A stretch of DNA of 54,689 bases from Cristatella mucedo (taxonomy: Eukaryota; Bryozoa; Phylactolaemata; Cristatellidae): positions 188,001 through 242,689 of the forward strand of contig WPIO01000218.1 in the NCBI GenBank assembly GCA_009760855.2, in the 5' to 3' direction. The position numbers were made by a program, and so were the translations under genes. Positions 21,708 to 31,340 of this stretch are shown here, in pieces; positions within the stretch are counted from its first letter, which is position 1, and each line of letters starts with the position of its first letter. The notes beneath the pieces were generated by a model. The model saw only the letters and a list, made by a program, of their open reading frames with translations. It did no database searches and had not been told where the DNA came from.

Positions 21708-21714
21708 TATATAG
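21708..21714 (+). promoter_or_regulatory. TATATAG motif before PLA2 gene
   Basis: TATATAG ends one base before the ATG at 21716. The same motif, TATATAG or TATAG(G/A)A, sits 0-10 bases before most start codons in both Polinton copies, on both strands. Confidence 0.55.
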
Positions 21715-21715
21715 A

Positions 21716-22481
21716 ATGTATAGTGAAGTTAAACTTGATCTATCTGATCACCAAATTGATCTTGTTCATAAATCTAAGGAACCAATTTCCATAAGATTAA
21801 AACATACTGATTTAAGCGGTACTAAATCTATTCTTGTAACTGATACTCAAAAAAGAAGGATAGGAAAGTATAAGGCGAAAGGAGTGGGAATGCAGTTGAA
21901 TTTTAGTCTTAAACAGTTAAAGGCAAATAGAAAGCATGGTTCTGGTATTGTAGATATAATAAATAAGATATCTGGAGGAAGAGAGTTTCACTTAAAGTTG
22001 CTAACAGGAGTAAAATCAGAATTTGTTCCAGATGGGAGTTTTAATAATACTAATAGATATAGTTATGCGGGTCCGGGAACTAAGTTCGCTCAAAGAATGG
22101 AACAAGGCTACCAAGGTGTTAATGATCTTGATAATCGTGCACTTATCCATGACCATACATATACAGAGACTGGTGGAATGCCAGAACCAAGAAGAACAGA
22201 AATACGGAATCTTTCAGACCTTGTTCTTGCTGAAAGTGCTGCCCATATTGCTCTTGATCCTAAGCAGCCTGCTTATGTTTGGGAAGACGCTAAGACAGTG
22301 GCAGCTATCATGTCAGCAAAGGCAAAATTGGGTTTCGGTATTGGTGGAATGTTAAACGATTCATTTGCAATTAATTTCTTAAAAGATAAAATAAACAATC
22401 CATCAAGTTTGAATAAGATAAAAAAATTATGCCAGAGGCATTGTTGATAGGATGTTAGATATCAATAGAAAAAAGATCTAA
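21716..22481 (+). pseudogene. Phospholipase A2-domain protein (parvovirus VP1u-like PLA2)
   Basis: Residues 117-124 read SYAGPGTK, a GPG calcium-binding loop. Residues 137-149 read DLDNRALIHDHTY, with the D..A..HD..Y catalytic pattern (His145, Asp146) of secreted and parvoviral PLA2. The N-terminal 80 residues carry two short repeats of the type DLSDHQIDL...LKHTDLSG and TDTQKRRI...FSLKQLK. The last part is Ala-rich and helical. Near 22426 an A-run shifts the frame, so the open frame ends at 22447; the homologous C-terminus continues to a stop at 22479-22481. The presumed role is hydrolysis of endosomal membrane phospholipid during entry, as in parvoviruses (inference from family). Copy 2 keeps all motif residues. 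Confidence 0.85.
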
Positions 22482-22533
22482 AAAAAATTAACTAACCTAA
22501 CTAATTTTTATTTTCGTTTTTTATTTTTTGTTT

Positions 22534-23020
22534 CTAATAATCAGCAGCATTGAAATCTTCTCGTTTTACAGAATCATAGACTTTAACTTGATCAAGCTTC
22601 AATCTAATATTAAGTCTTTCTTCAGAATTATAAGAGTCTTTAGTAACATAACTTCCATCGAGGATACCAGTAATAGAAAAGTCACTTCCAAGTTTATTAA
22701 CTACATCAGCAATAGAACTGAACTTCAACTGTTTATTTTTTTAATCGAAGAATGTGCTTCGCTTAATACCAAAATCAATTCGAACTCCAATTGTAGACCT
22801 TCTACTCAAGTCATATCCTTTGAAATCAAGTTTCTTACTAGACTTTTCTACGATATCTTTAATAGATGGCATTATGTCTTCGGTAATGTATAACCACATG
22901 TTGTAATATTGCTTAGAATCTTTTGAAATCCTCTCCTCAATGTGAACTCAAGCTGGCTTTTTTTGGAATTATGACTGAAGCGTTTTCAAGAACTACGAAT
23001 TTCTTATTTTGGATTTCCAT
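22534..23020 (-). pseudogene. Conserved Polinton protein I, unknown function
   Basis: The C-terminal frame (22728 to 22534) contains SITGILDGSYVTKDSYN and LNIRLKLDQVKVYDS; the rest up to the start at 23020 (ATGGAAATC after TTATAGAA) is in other frames. Copy 2 gives the same protein of about 162 residues (52567-53055), so length and ends are supported. It is beta-rich by eye and could be a small capsid-associated protein. No family recognised. Confidence 0.6.
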
Positions 23021-23049
23021 TTCTATAAATGGTAAATAATTTGTGTAAA

Positions 23050-23415
23050 TCAAATTAATAATTCCATCGTTGTTCCAAAATCAGTCAATTCCATTAGTTT
23101 TAAGAAGATTAGACACCTTTTTCCATAATCTTTCTGATTGAACTTTTGCAGTTGAAATGTTTGAAAAGATGGTATATCACCGAAGTAACTTATTACCTCT
23201 GGCATTGGTGGTGCTCCAAAAGAATTGAAGTAAAAACACTTGGGCCCTTCTTTCTTTAATGCGACCCAGTGATATATTGCAAGGTCTGATTCTCCTGTAT
23301 TACAAATAAGACTTTCATTCTCTAATGGCTTTGTTAGTTCATCTCTTGCAAACACACCTCTAAAGTTTTTTATGTATAATTCTTTTATATAATTATTTAT
23401 TTCTATATTTGTCAA
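23050..23415 (-). pseudogene. Adenain-type cysteine protease, catalytic Cys and acid replaced
   Basis: Polinton and adenovirus proteases mature the capsid proteins. Here the fold markers are clear: FRGVFARDEL, YHWVALKK (catalytic His, codon 23269-23271), CFYFNSFGAPPMPEV and FQTFQLQKFNQ. The expected acid is Asn (AAT, 23224-23226), and the expected Cys before Gly is Tyr (TAT, 23125-23127) in KDYGKRCLIF. Copy 2 has DCG and FYFDSFG at the same places. So this copy should be inactive although the frame is open. There is no ATG; the frame begins at TTG after an A-run shared with the zinc-ribbon gene, so the two may have been one gene or linked by frameshifting. Confidence 0.85.
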
Positions 23416-23728
23416 AGCTGACGATTTTATTTTTTTTTAGTTTTTTTATCGCACTCTTAATCTCATTAATTATTTGTTGTTCACTTACTCCTCTTCCAAT
23501 CCTTTTTCCTTGTGATAAAGATCCTTCACCAACAGCAACTGGAACAGCAACTGGAACAGCAACAGGAGTACTTCTTAGTCTAACAAAGTTTGATTTCTTT
23601 TTACTACAGATAGTACAAATTCCTTTTACCATTCCTCTTAATCCTTCAGTACTATCTACCTCAACATACTTCTCGTGTAATGTATCAGTCGACTTTTTAC
23701 ACTTCATACAATATATCTCCATATACAA
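23393..23728 (-). CDS. Zinc-ribbon protein upstream of the protease
   Basis: The N-terminus MEIYCMKCKKSTDT and ICTICSKKKSNFVRL form two CxxC knuckles, a zinc ribbon common near the protease in Polintons. A linker with VPVAVPVAVPVAV repeats follows, then a basic C-terminus. The 3' end passes through an A9 run (23430-23438) and overlaps the protease frame by 23 bases. In copy 2 the linker consists of a different repeat (GTGVLSHGKKL three times), so the linker evolves by slippage. It could be the N-terminal domain of a zinc-ribbon-protease fusion. Confidence 0.65.
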   Translation of the reverse strand: MYMEIYCMKCKKSTDTLHEKYVEVDSTEGLRGMVKGICTICSKKKSNFVRLRSTPVAVPVAVPVAVGEGSLSQGKRIGRGVSEQQIINEIKSAIKKLKKNKIVSFDKYRNK

Positions 23729-23750
23729 ATATATAAAATTTTAATATAGG

Positions 23751-24421
23751 ATGTCTTTGGAAATTAAACCTTTTAATTTTGGACAGGATAGCGTTACCGG
23801 ACATAAAGAACCACTACCTAAAGAACCTATTAGGGCACTAGTTTTAGGCCCTAGTGGATGTGGTAAGACACAGTTAGTAATGAATTGGATATTTTATGGA
23901 AGATTAGACTATGATATCTGTACTATTATTGCTGCAAGTTTAGACCAACCAGTATAACGTGGATTTATTGATATGACAAAAGGATGCCCTGCATTTGTTT
24001 GGGTTAGTGGAGTAGATGAAATGCCAGATGTTGACTCATATAAGAAATGTAAGAACGTTGTTGTGTTAGATGATGTTATAAATGAAGATCAGAATAATAT
24101 ATTGGATTACTTTACAAGAAGAAGACATAAAAAATGAATATATCCTATCTTGCTCAAGGGTTTACAAGTGTTCCTAAAAGAAATATAAGAAACAATGTAA
24201 ACATTATAATAATCTTTAAACGAAATGGAAGTGATATAGAATATATACGGCGTTCATACGTTGGTGATATAGATGGAAAGAAATTTAAAGATTGGGTCGA
24301 TTCTTGCACAAGGAAAAGATTTGGATACTGTGTTATAGATCTAACTAAAATCGAGGATGAGGGTTGATTTTGGTCTGTTGATGAAAAAGGAAAACAACTA
24401 ATAACTATTTTCAATTATTAA
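23751..24421 (+). pseudogene. FtsK/HerA-type DNA-packaging ATPase
   Basis: Walker A is at residues 33-40 (GPSGCGKT); Walker B is KNVVVLDDV near 24050-24080. The C-terminal RKRFGYCVIDL block is shared with copy 2. This family pumps viral DNA into the preformed capsid (Polinton/adenovirus/PRD1 A32-like). Breaks: TAA at 23955-23957, a frameshift in an A-run near 24130, and TGA at 24365-24367; the homologous reading ends at TAA 24419-24421. The start ATG follows ATATAGG directly. Length (~220 codons) is near that of other Polinton ATPases. Confidence 0.88.
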
Positions 24422-24431
24422 TAGGAAAGGA

Positions 24432-25567
24432 ATGATTAGCGGAAGGTTGTATCAAAGAAAAAATAAACAATACAAAGGAAGTGTTCAAGAAGCTCTTGAT
24501 TTAGAAAACCTACTTAGTAATTTAGATAAGTTAAATGTTGGGACAATACATAACAATAGTCAAGAAATGGCAAGAATAGAAGCTGAGATTGCTGCTAGAG
24601 ATCAGATAGAACATAAACTAAATGAACATGCTTTAGAACATTTAAAAATGATTCAGGTGATGTTGATTTTAATAAGCTTAAAGTAATGAGACCTAAACTT
24701 GCAATACAAATGGAGACTAATAAACTAATTGAAAAGGCAATACAGCCTAAACCTAAACCACCTCAAGATGTTTCTTTAGTTTTGGAAAAAGCAATTGATG
24801 ATATTAAATCTGGTGAACCTAAAAAAGCAATTAACAGAATAAATCAAGCAAAGGCTCATGCAGCTAATCCAGAAATAAGAGCAATTCTTGATGGTGCTCA
24901 AAAAACAGTAGCGGAAGGTTTTAATGTTAATCCATCTTCTGGTACTCCAAAGATTAATAAAGGAAGAGTAAAAGAAGTTGGAGCAAGTACACCAAAGAAA
25001 AGAAGTAGGAAACCAAAAACTGCTTTACCAACTGTAAGTGTTATAGAACCTAGTATAGAACGTGATGTAAGTGTTATAGAACCTAACACACCTCAATTTA
25101 CAACTGCTATAGAAGCTGCTTTGCCTACAATTATATCTGAAGAAAACCCATTGACTATTAGGGATGAATTATTTGAACTTACTAAAAAATCATCTATGGG
25201 AGCAATGAACATTGCTATGAGAGAAGATATAAAAGGAATTACAGAAAATAATATTGTGGAGAGAATTCAGAGTATCTTTACAGAGTTAAATGAAAAAGTC
25301 AAAAGATCTAAAAAAGAACAAAGTATTTTAGATTATATATTAAGACTAAAATGGTTAAAAACAGGAGAAGGATTCAATGTTGTTCCAGTGTTTTTTAAGA
25401 GTGATAAAGAAGTATTTAATAAGATTGATTTATGGTTGAGAGAGCTTGCTGCCGGAAATAAAGGAGTTGTAAATTCAATAAGTGCGGCTGTAGACTTTTT
25501 AGCTAGATCTAGAAAAGCACCAAAGTCTTACGTTGCAAAAACAAATAATCTATTATTTAAAATATAG
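24432..25567 (+). pseudogene. Gene L: linker-rich probable minor virion protein, one frameshift
   Basis: The first frame (24432-24686) holds KGSVQEALDLENLL and a helical ARIEAEIAARDQIEH block shared with copy 2 (54507 onward). A shift near 24655 passes to 24686-25567. The middle is Pro/Lys/Ser-rich with two SVIEP repeats. The C-terminal ~130 residues are helical (VERIQSIFTELNEKVKRS, LRLKWLKTGEGFN). It lies between the ATPase and the penton-like genes, a position used for minor capsid or scaffold proteins. The family is not recognised. Confidence 0.55.
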
Positions 25568-25570
25568 AAA

Positions 25571-26432
25571 ATGAGTGATCTTTTAGGTATTACAAAAGAC
25601 ATACTTAAGAATGTTAAAGTTATTAGAAAAAGTCGTCAAGTAAGCAAGAAAGGTTATGTGTTCAATATAATTGAAAATTCTAATCCACTTAGTCTTCGTA
25701 TTAATACTCCTATTTCATTGAGAAACCAAAACCTAAAAGTTTGTTTTAAGAAGTTTGTAGGAATCAATTCCATAAAAAAATATTACTAATTTAAATAATA
25801 CTTTTGTCTATAGAAATGTTGGAGGTTCAGAACAAACTGTAACTATAGAACCAGGAACTTATACTGTTGATAGTGATGACTTAAACACAGGCATCGTTGA
25901 TAGGATTAATAGTTATATTACTCTAACAGGATCAACAACTGATAAGTTTGTAGTTGGTGTTGATACTGGTACCGCACAATCATGGATTACTAAGCCTGAT
26001 GGTTGGAGTTTTATTGCAAGTAAATCTTCTATTTCTAAAGTACTTGGATTTACTAAAACTGCCTACACAACTGATACGAGGTTTTTAGAGTCTTATCCAA
26101 ATATGACACCGACTGTTTGTACTCCAAATAAAAAGTTTTATTCGGAAGAGCAGGTAAGTATTGCAGATGTAAAACTTGTTCTTGTGAATTGTAATTTAGT
26201 TGCTCGTGGAACAAGTTTTATAAATGGAATGGAAACTCAAGCTTTAAGAAGTTTTGGATTTGACTTTTACCCGTGGGATACAATGGTTTACGAACCAAAC
26301 ACTCTTGAATACCACAAAATTTCTACTGAAAGTATTAGTGATGTAACTGTTGGGATTACCTATCAAAACTTGAAATTGTTTGATTTTGGTGGTGAACAAA
26401 TTGCTGTTGTTATAGAAATTATAGAAATATAA
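25571..26432 (+). pseudogene. Penton-like minor capsid candidate M1
   Basis: The first of three tandem paralogues. The open frame 25571-25789 is followed by a shift near 25785, then a readable frame to TAA 26430-26432. Shared blocks are PGTYTVDSDDLNTGI (compare PPGYYDTTRLVAALN in M3), KVLGFTKTAY (compare GDTLGFN) and a C-terminal hydrophobic strand. The beta-rich makeup and position before the major capsid gene fit the single-jelly-roll penton of Polintons, but this is inferred. ATG follows ATATAGAAA. Confidence 0.6.
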
Positions 26433-26489
26433 TATAGACATAATTACGATAAGATTAACAGGTACATCCTCTTCAGACTATAAAATATT

Positions 26490-27445
26490 ATGTATTCTAT
26501 TAATTTAGGAGAAAATTCTGGATACAATGAAATTGGTTTAAGAAGGGTAGAGTTTACATATGTAAATAGAGCTATATCTAATGTTTTAGGAGTGAAAATG
26601 ATAGGCTTTGGTTTAAGTTTTCTTTTAGAGATGTTGGTGAGCCTCAATATATTGAAAACAATTTTGGAACAGAAACCAAAGATGGTGTTACATTTGCTAA
26701 AACTTCAGGGACTTACGACACTAACAAAATTGTTATTGCTTTAAACGCAGCTTTAGGAGCTAAGCTAAAAAAATATGCTACCACATCCGCACTATATAAT
26801 GGAAGGGCTGGGAATGGAATAAGATTTAGTGTTGATACAGATGATAAGATAGTTATGCAAGTAGCTGGTGATAGTGTTGTCTTTCTTGGAGCCAACTCTT
26901 TCATTGAAAGAAAACCTGAATTGTATAGCATTGGAGATACATTAGGCTTTAACTCAAACGAACAGGGGACATTTGATAAGGACATGGTTGGAGGAACACG
27001 ATATGAAGCAGTAGAAAAAGCTATGTATTTTGCTGGAACTTATAAAGCGTGGAATAAAATGATTCAACCTGATAATACAGGTGTAAGATGGATAAGAGTT
27101 GATTGTGATTTGGTTGATCCACTAAATTATTATATAGAGAAAACAAAAGCGTTTTTAGAACAATCACTGTCTTTATATGTCATCGACGCCGATGATATTT
27201 CTCCCGGTCAAAAAGTTGATTTACATATTACAAATGTAATGTCTATACCAACAAGAGGTGATATATCATTATTGAGTGGCTATAGAATTACATTAACAGA
27301 TCAAAATGGAAATAGAATTAATACAATTACATATGTTACATCTACAATAGTTATTAGAAAAGGTAAAACAAGTATAGAGAATAGTATAGAAAAAATTAAA
27401 ACAATTATAGAAAAAAGTAAAACAAGTATAGAAAATGAAGATTAG
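26490..27445 (+). pseudogene. Penton-like minor capsid candidate M2
   Basis: It starts MYSINLGENSGYNEIGLRRV. A frameshift near 26610 separates the start (to 26744 in that frame) from the main part (open 26855-27445). Later blocks are SIGDTLGFNSNEQGT, YFAGTYKAWNKMIQP, VDCDLVDPLNYYIEK and SPGQKVDLHITNVMSIPT, all repeated in M3. The tail has short repeats of SIENSIEKIKTIIEKS. It overlaps M3 by 11 bases. Confidence 0.62.
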
Positions 27446-28295
27446 GTTAACATTAGCTTCTGACACAGAGTATAAAACTAACTGTCCCCCAATAATACTT
27501 GGTCCTAAATCTGGGTATACAAAAGTTGGGTTACGAAGAATAGAATTTACTTATACATATAAAAGCATTGTAAAAATGGTTGCTTTTGAAAACGATATGT
27601 TTTGGTTTAAATATAGTTCTATATCAGCTAGTAACTTTTCCGTTACTGTTCCTCCAGGTTACTACGATACTACTAGACTTGTAGCAGCATTAAATAGAGT
27701 ATTAGCTGGTGCTGGATCACTTTACAACCCTTCACGAAGAGATAGTATTGGAATTATTTTTACTGTTCGTGGAGGTGATAAAATAGTTATGAAAGTAGCG
27801 AGTTAATATGTTGTTTTACTAGCAAGTGATATATCTGGTGTTATTAATAACATTGGAGATACCCTTGGATTTAATACAAAGGAACAACGAACATATGCCC
27901 CTGATTATGATTGTAGTGATGGAAGAGAAGAAGATAAAAAAAATGAAAAATCACATTACTTCGCCGGAAGTTACACAGCATGGAATAAAATGAAGTCTTC
28001 TAATTTCAATGACATTGAATGGATCAGTGTTGATTGTGACATAGTTAATCCAGAGCTTAATTATATAGAGAAAATAAAAGGGTTTTCAGAACAATATTTA
28101 TCTTTACATACTATTGATACAAAAGATATATCAGCAGGCGAAAAAGTTTATTTACATATTCCAAATGTAATGTACTTACCTACAAAGGGTGATATAGAAG
28201 GAATAAGTAGTTTTATGATTACTTTAAAAGATCAAAATGGGAATAGACTCAATGCAATTAGAGATGTTATAGCTACAATAGAAATTTCAAAGTAG
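27435..28295 (+). pseudogene. Penton-like minor capsid candidate M3
   Basis: It opens with the GPKSGYTKVGLRRIEFTYTY block and PPGYYDTTRLVAALN. One in-frame TAA at 27804-27806 interrupts it, then the same frame continues with IGDTLGFNTKEQ, YFAGSYTAWNKM, VDCDIVNPELNYIEK and the HIPNVMYLPTKGDIEG block. It is closer to M2 than to M1, so M2/M3 arose by a later duplication. Function as for M1 (inferred penton or minor capsid). Confidence 0.62.
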
Positions 28296-28304
28296 TATAG
28301 GAGG

Positions 28305-28858
28305 ATGGGGAGCTATGCAAGGAACGGTCATGGAAATACGAGAGGAAAGTATTACGGATCCGGTGTTTTGGATAAAGTAATAGACGGTGTTGGAAGAGTA
28401 ACACCTGTTTTAACTGGATTAACTAGTTTAAGCATGAACATTGCTAGCAAAGGAATTGATATGCATCAAGCAAGGAAACTTACTGAACTTCAAACAAAGA
28501 AAGAAAAGATTGATCAAGAATACGCCGTTAAACGAAGAGATATGGATGATAAACTTGAAGAAGAAAGAAGAAAGAAAGAACAAGAGTATGAACTTGAGAA
28601 ACGAAAAAAGAAGAAGATAATGTTAGAAAGATGCAAGAAATGAAGCTTGAAATTAAGCGTGCAATGCTTGAAAAACTTAAACCAAAATCTAAAAGAGAAA
28701 AAAAGATAAAAACTGAAGAGGAAGAAGTGTTAGAATATTCAGAAACTCTTAAAGAGAAAGATCCAAAAGCTTATGAAGAAGTTGATAAATTAATAAAAGA
28801 GAAAACTGTTGTTCCTCAGAGAAGTGATGGTTATGGTGGGATTATGAAGAGAAATTAG
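28305..28858 (+). pseudogene. Basic Gly-rich and coiled-coil protein N, frameshifted
   Basis: The N-terminus is Gly/Arg-rich (RNGHGNTRGKYYGSGVLDKV) with a short hydrophobic helix, then a long Lys/Glu coiled coil (RRDMDDKLEEERRKKEQEYE). A frameshift near 28615 leads to 28631-28858, ending SDGYGGIMKRN. It is preceded by GTATAGGAGG. Polintons often place a small basic core protein beside the capsid gene, so a DNA-condensing or internal core role is possible. Confidence 0.5.
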
Positions 28859-28899
28859 GTGCTGGTTTATATATTCAAAGTAAAAAAAATTTTAGTTTT

Positions 28900-28906
28900 T
28901 ATATAG
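28900..28906 (+). promoter_or_regulatory. TATATAG motif before the capsid gene
   Basis: TATATAG lies 7 bases before the ATG at 28914, in a T-rich stretch. It is one of the best matches to the shared start-proximal motif. Confidence 0.5.
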
Positions 28907-28913
28907 AGAAGAA

Positions 28914-30452
28914 ATGGCATGTGCAAATATTAGTAGTATACTTGAACTTGGAGATCCTGAGTTTCCTGATTATAAACTTAAAGACTATCAATTCAGAGAG
29001 TAGTACAAAGTTAATGGAAACGAGACTGATAAAATTGATAGTAAATTAGTTACATTCTTAATACCTGGTGAACAACAAACATGTAATGTTCTATCTGATG
29101 GTTATCTTTTAGTTGAAGGAAGGGTTGTAGGTGCACCAGCAAATCTAAGTGATCCGCCAACGACACTTAACAGAAAGCTTGCTTTAGGATTAGTTAATAA
29201 CGCTGGAGCATGGCTGTTTAGTAGTATGAGAATTAGACTTGGCACTGAAGAAATTGAAAGTCTTCCTTTGAAAGAAGCCGTTGGAACTGTTTCAACAATT
29301 ATGGGGCTTCTATGCTATCCAAATGATTATAATAGAACTGGGGGTCCTGCTACTGGATGGAAGAAAGACGAGGCAAATGAATTGGGTGATTTGACTTCAA
29401 ATCTTGGACCATATACTAGCCCTGAAGCTTCTAAAGCATCAACCACAAACAATGGTTTCATCTATAGAAGAGGCCTTATAAACAATACTATTGAAGCAGA
29501 TGCAGACGTTGGATCATTCACTATTGGAATACCTCTTGCAAGACTTTCTGGTTTTTGTGCTGATATGAATAAAATTCTTTATAATATTCCTTTCACCCTT
29601 GAACTTACTAGGGTTGGAGGAGATGATAAAAACTTTATATTAACTGGAGATTCGGGAGCGGTTGGTACAACTACAAATACTCTTACAACTAAAGCACCTA
29701 CTGCTTCTTTTATAGGCGCTGCAAATGATGTTGCTTATACTACTTTCAAAGTTGCTATGTCAAAAATGAGACTAGTTGTTCCATGTGTAACACCGAAAGA
29801 AAGTATACAAAGATCACTTGCAGAAATTTCAAGTGAAAGATCAAAGAAAATTAGACTAAACTATAGAGCTATAAGACATGAGTGCGTAACTATAACAGCT
29901 ACCAATCAAGCAACTAGATTTACTAAAACTCTATCAGTTCAAAATAACATTGATAAAGTTAGATATTTGATTGTTGCAGCTCAAAACCAAAATAAATATG
30001 AAAGTTACACTGGTAATCCTTGTACTTACAACCATTGTGATATTAAAGGTTTTTATGTATATGTTAACGGATCTAAACAATATTCCGCTGTTCAAAGAAC
30101 GTGTGAGTTTAAAAAAGGAAGGTGTTTCCAATCTTTCATGGACTTCACAACTTTTAGAAAGCAGTATCTTGGTCTTAATGAACTTGCCAAATTAGTTGGC
30201 GTTGGTTAGAATGAGTGGTCATCACTTTATCCAATTCACGTTATTGACCTTCAATACAATGACGAACCTCTTAGAGTAACAACAAAACTTGATGTGAGTA
30301 TTGATTTCAATAGTAATGCCATACCTGCATCTCGTGTTATTGTTCATTACATAACTATTTGTGAGAATACTGCTGAACTAAATTCTAACGGCTCAAGCGC
30401 TAATTTCACTTGCGTCAAGGGGAATATGGTTTACGAAGGAAAAGATTTTTAA
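28914..30452 (+). pseudogene. Major capsid protein candidate (double-jelly-roll, hexon-like)
   Basis: A 512-codon reading from ATG 28914 to TAA 30450-30452, interrupted by in-frame TAG at 29001-29003 and 30207-30209; the largest open piece is 29226-30209. It is the longest gene of the element. Features are a beta-rich N-terminal half and the conserved-looking GSFTIGIPLARLSGFCADMN, followed by NIPFTLELTRVGG. This pattern of a leucine-rich IPL..L.GF segment before a strand is typical of Polinton/adintovirus double-jelly-roll capsid proteins. Size, position after the penton-like genes and absence of another candidate support the call. It would form the pseudo-hexameric capsomers. Confidence 0.75.
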
Positions 30453-30476
30453 TAAACATTATAACAACTAAATATA

Positions 30477-31340
30477 ATGCAAAAAACCAACTTTGTTCAA
30501 GGGTCTGATGAGTGGAAAAAGTGTATGAGACTTAACATTGGTGGGTCGGAAGTGTATTCCGTATTAGGAAATGATATGGTTTTCGGTTCACAAATTGATT
30601 GTGATTTGGATTTAATTGCTAATAGAAAACTAAAAAAATATATTGCTAATTCTCAGCCTATGAGATTTCCGCAAATGTTATTTGGTAAAGTTTTTGAACC
30701 AATAGCTGCTAAATATTTAGAAATTAAATTAGATAGAACTATTAAAAATTCAAATGAATGTTTTACTAGTGATGGTGTTTATTGATAGATTATAGATCCT
30801 CCAGACGGTATTATAGATGGAGATACGTTAACTGAAATAAAATGTTTATATTCTAGAACTATTGTAAAAGATTTTATTCCAAAACAATATATTGCACAGT
30901 TTTTACTTGGTTTACACGTTTTAAAGCTTAGCAGATGTTTTTATAGTGAATTTGAAATATTCGTTCCAGGTTTGAATTGCTGTGATGTACCTAAAGACTA
31001 TGTTGCTGCAGGAACAGTTAGAATCCCAACAACTCATGAATTTGATATACCAATACGTGAACCTCTTTTTATGTTTTTACTTAAAGATGAGAAGTACTTT
31101 GAATTCGAATTTGATATAATTTCTAAATATGGTCGTTTTATAAATAAAAATACTTTTGGTTATGATATCAAATATTATGTTAAAAAAGTGGAGATACAAG
31201 TAGTTGAAGAAGAAGATCGGCTTAGATTTGTAAGAATTATTCCAGTGGTCAAAGAAGTGTTAGAGAGATCTAAAATGTTAATAAATAATTATATAGATGA
31301 ACAAAAAGTTTCACAGCGAGGACTATGTATCGAAGAATAA
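30477..31340 (+). pseudogene. YqaJ-type (lambda exonuclease-like) nuclease
   Basis: It starts with FVQGSDEWKKCMRLNIGGSE, the typical N-terminal block of YqaJ viral recombinase nucleases. The PD-(D/E)xK motif reads DPPDGIIDGDTLTEIKCLY (Asp...Glu-x-Lys) near 30796-30850. Two adjacent stops (TGA 30783-30785, TAG 30786-30788) break the frame, which otherwise continues to 31340. This family resects DNA ends during viral recombination or repair. Its 3' end overlaps the next gene by 44 bases. Confidence 0.78.
31290..31296 (+). promoter_or_regulatory. TATATAG motif before right-arm fibre gene
   Basis: TATATAG directly touches the ATG at 31297 and lies inside the end of the YqaJ frame. This supports 31297 as the true start despite the overlap. 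Confidence 0.5.

Noticed and set aside
28914-30452. Alternative genetic code or stop readthrough to explain in-frame TAG codons in the capsid gene
   Set aside because: Other genes in the same element carry TAA and TGA as well as frameshifts, so general decay is simpler.
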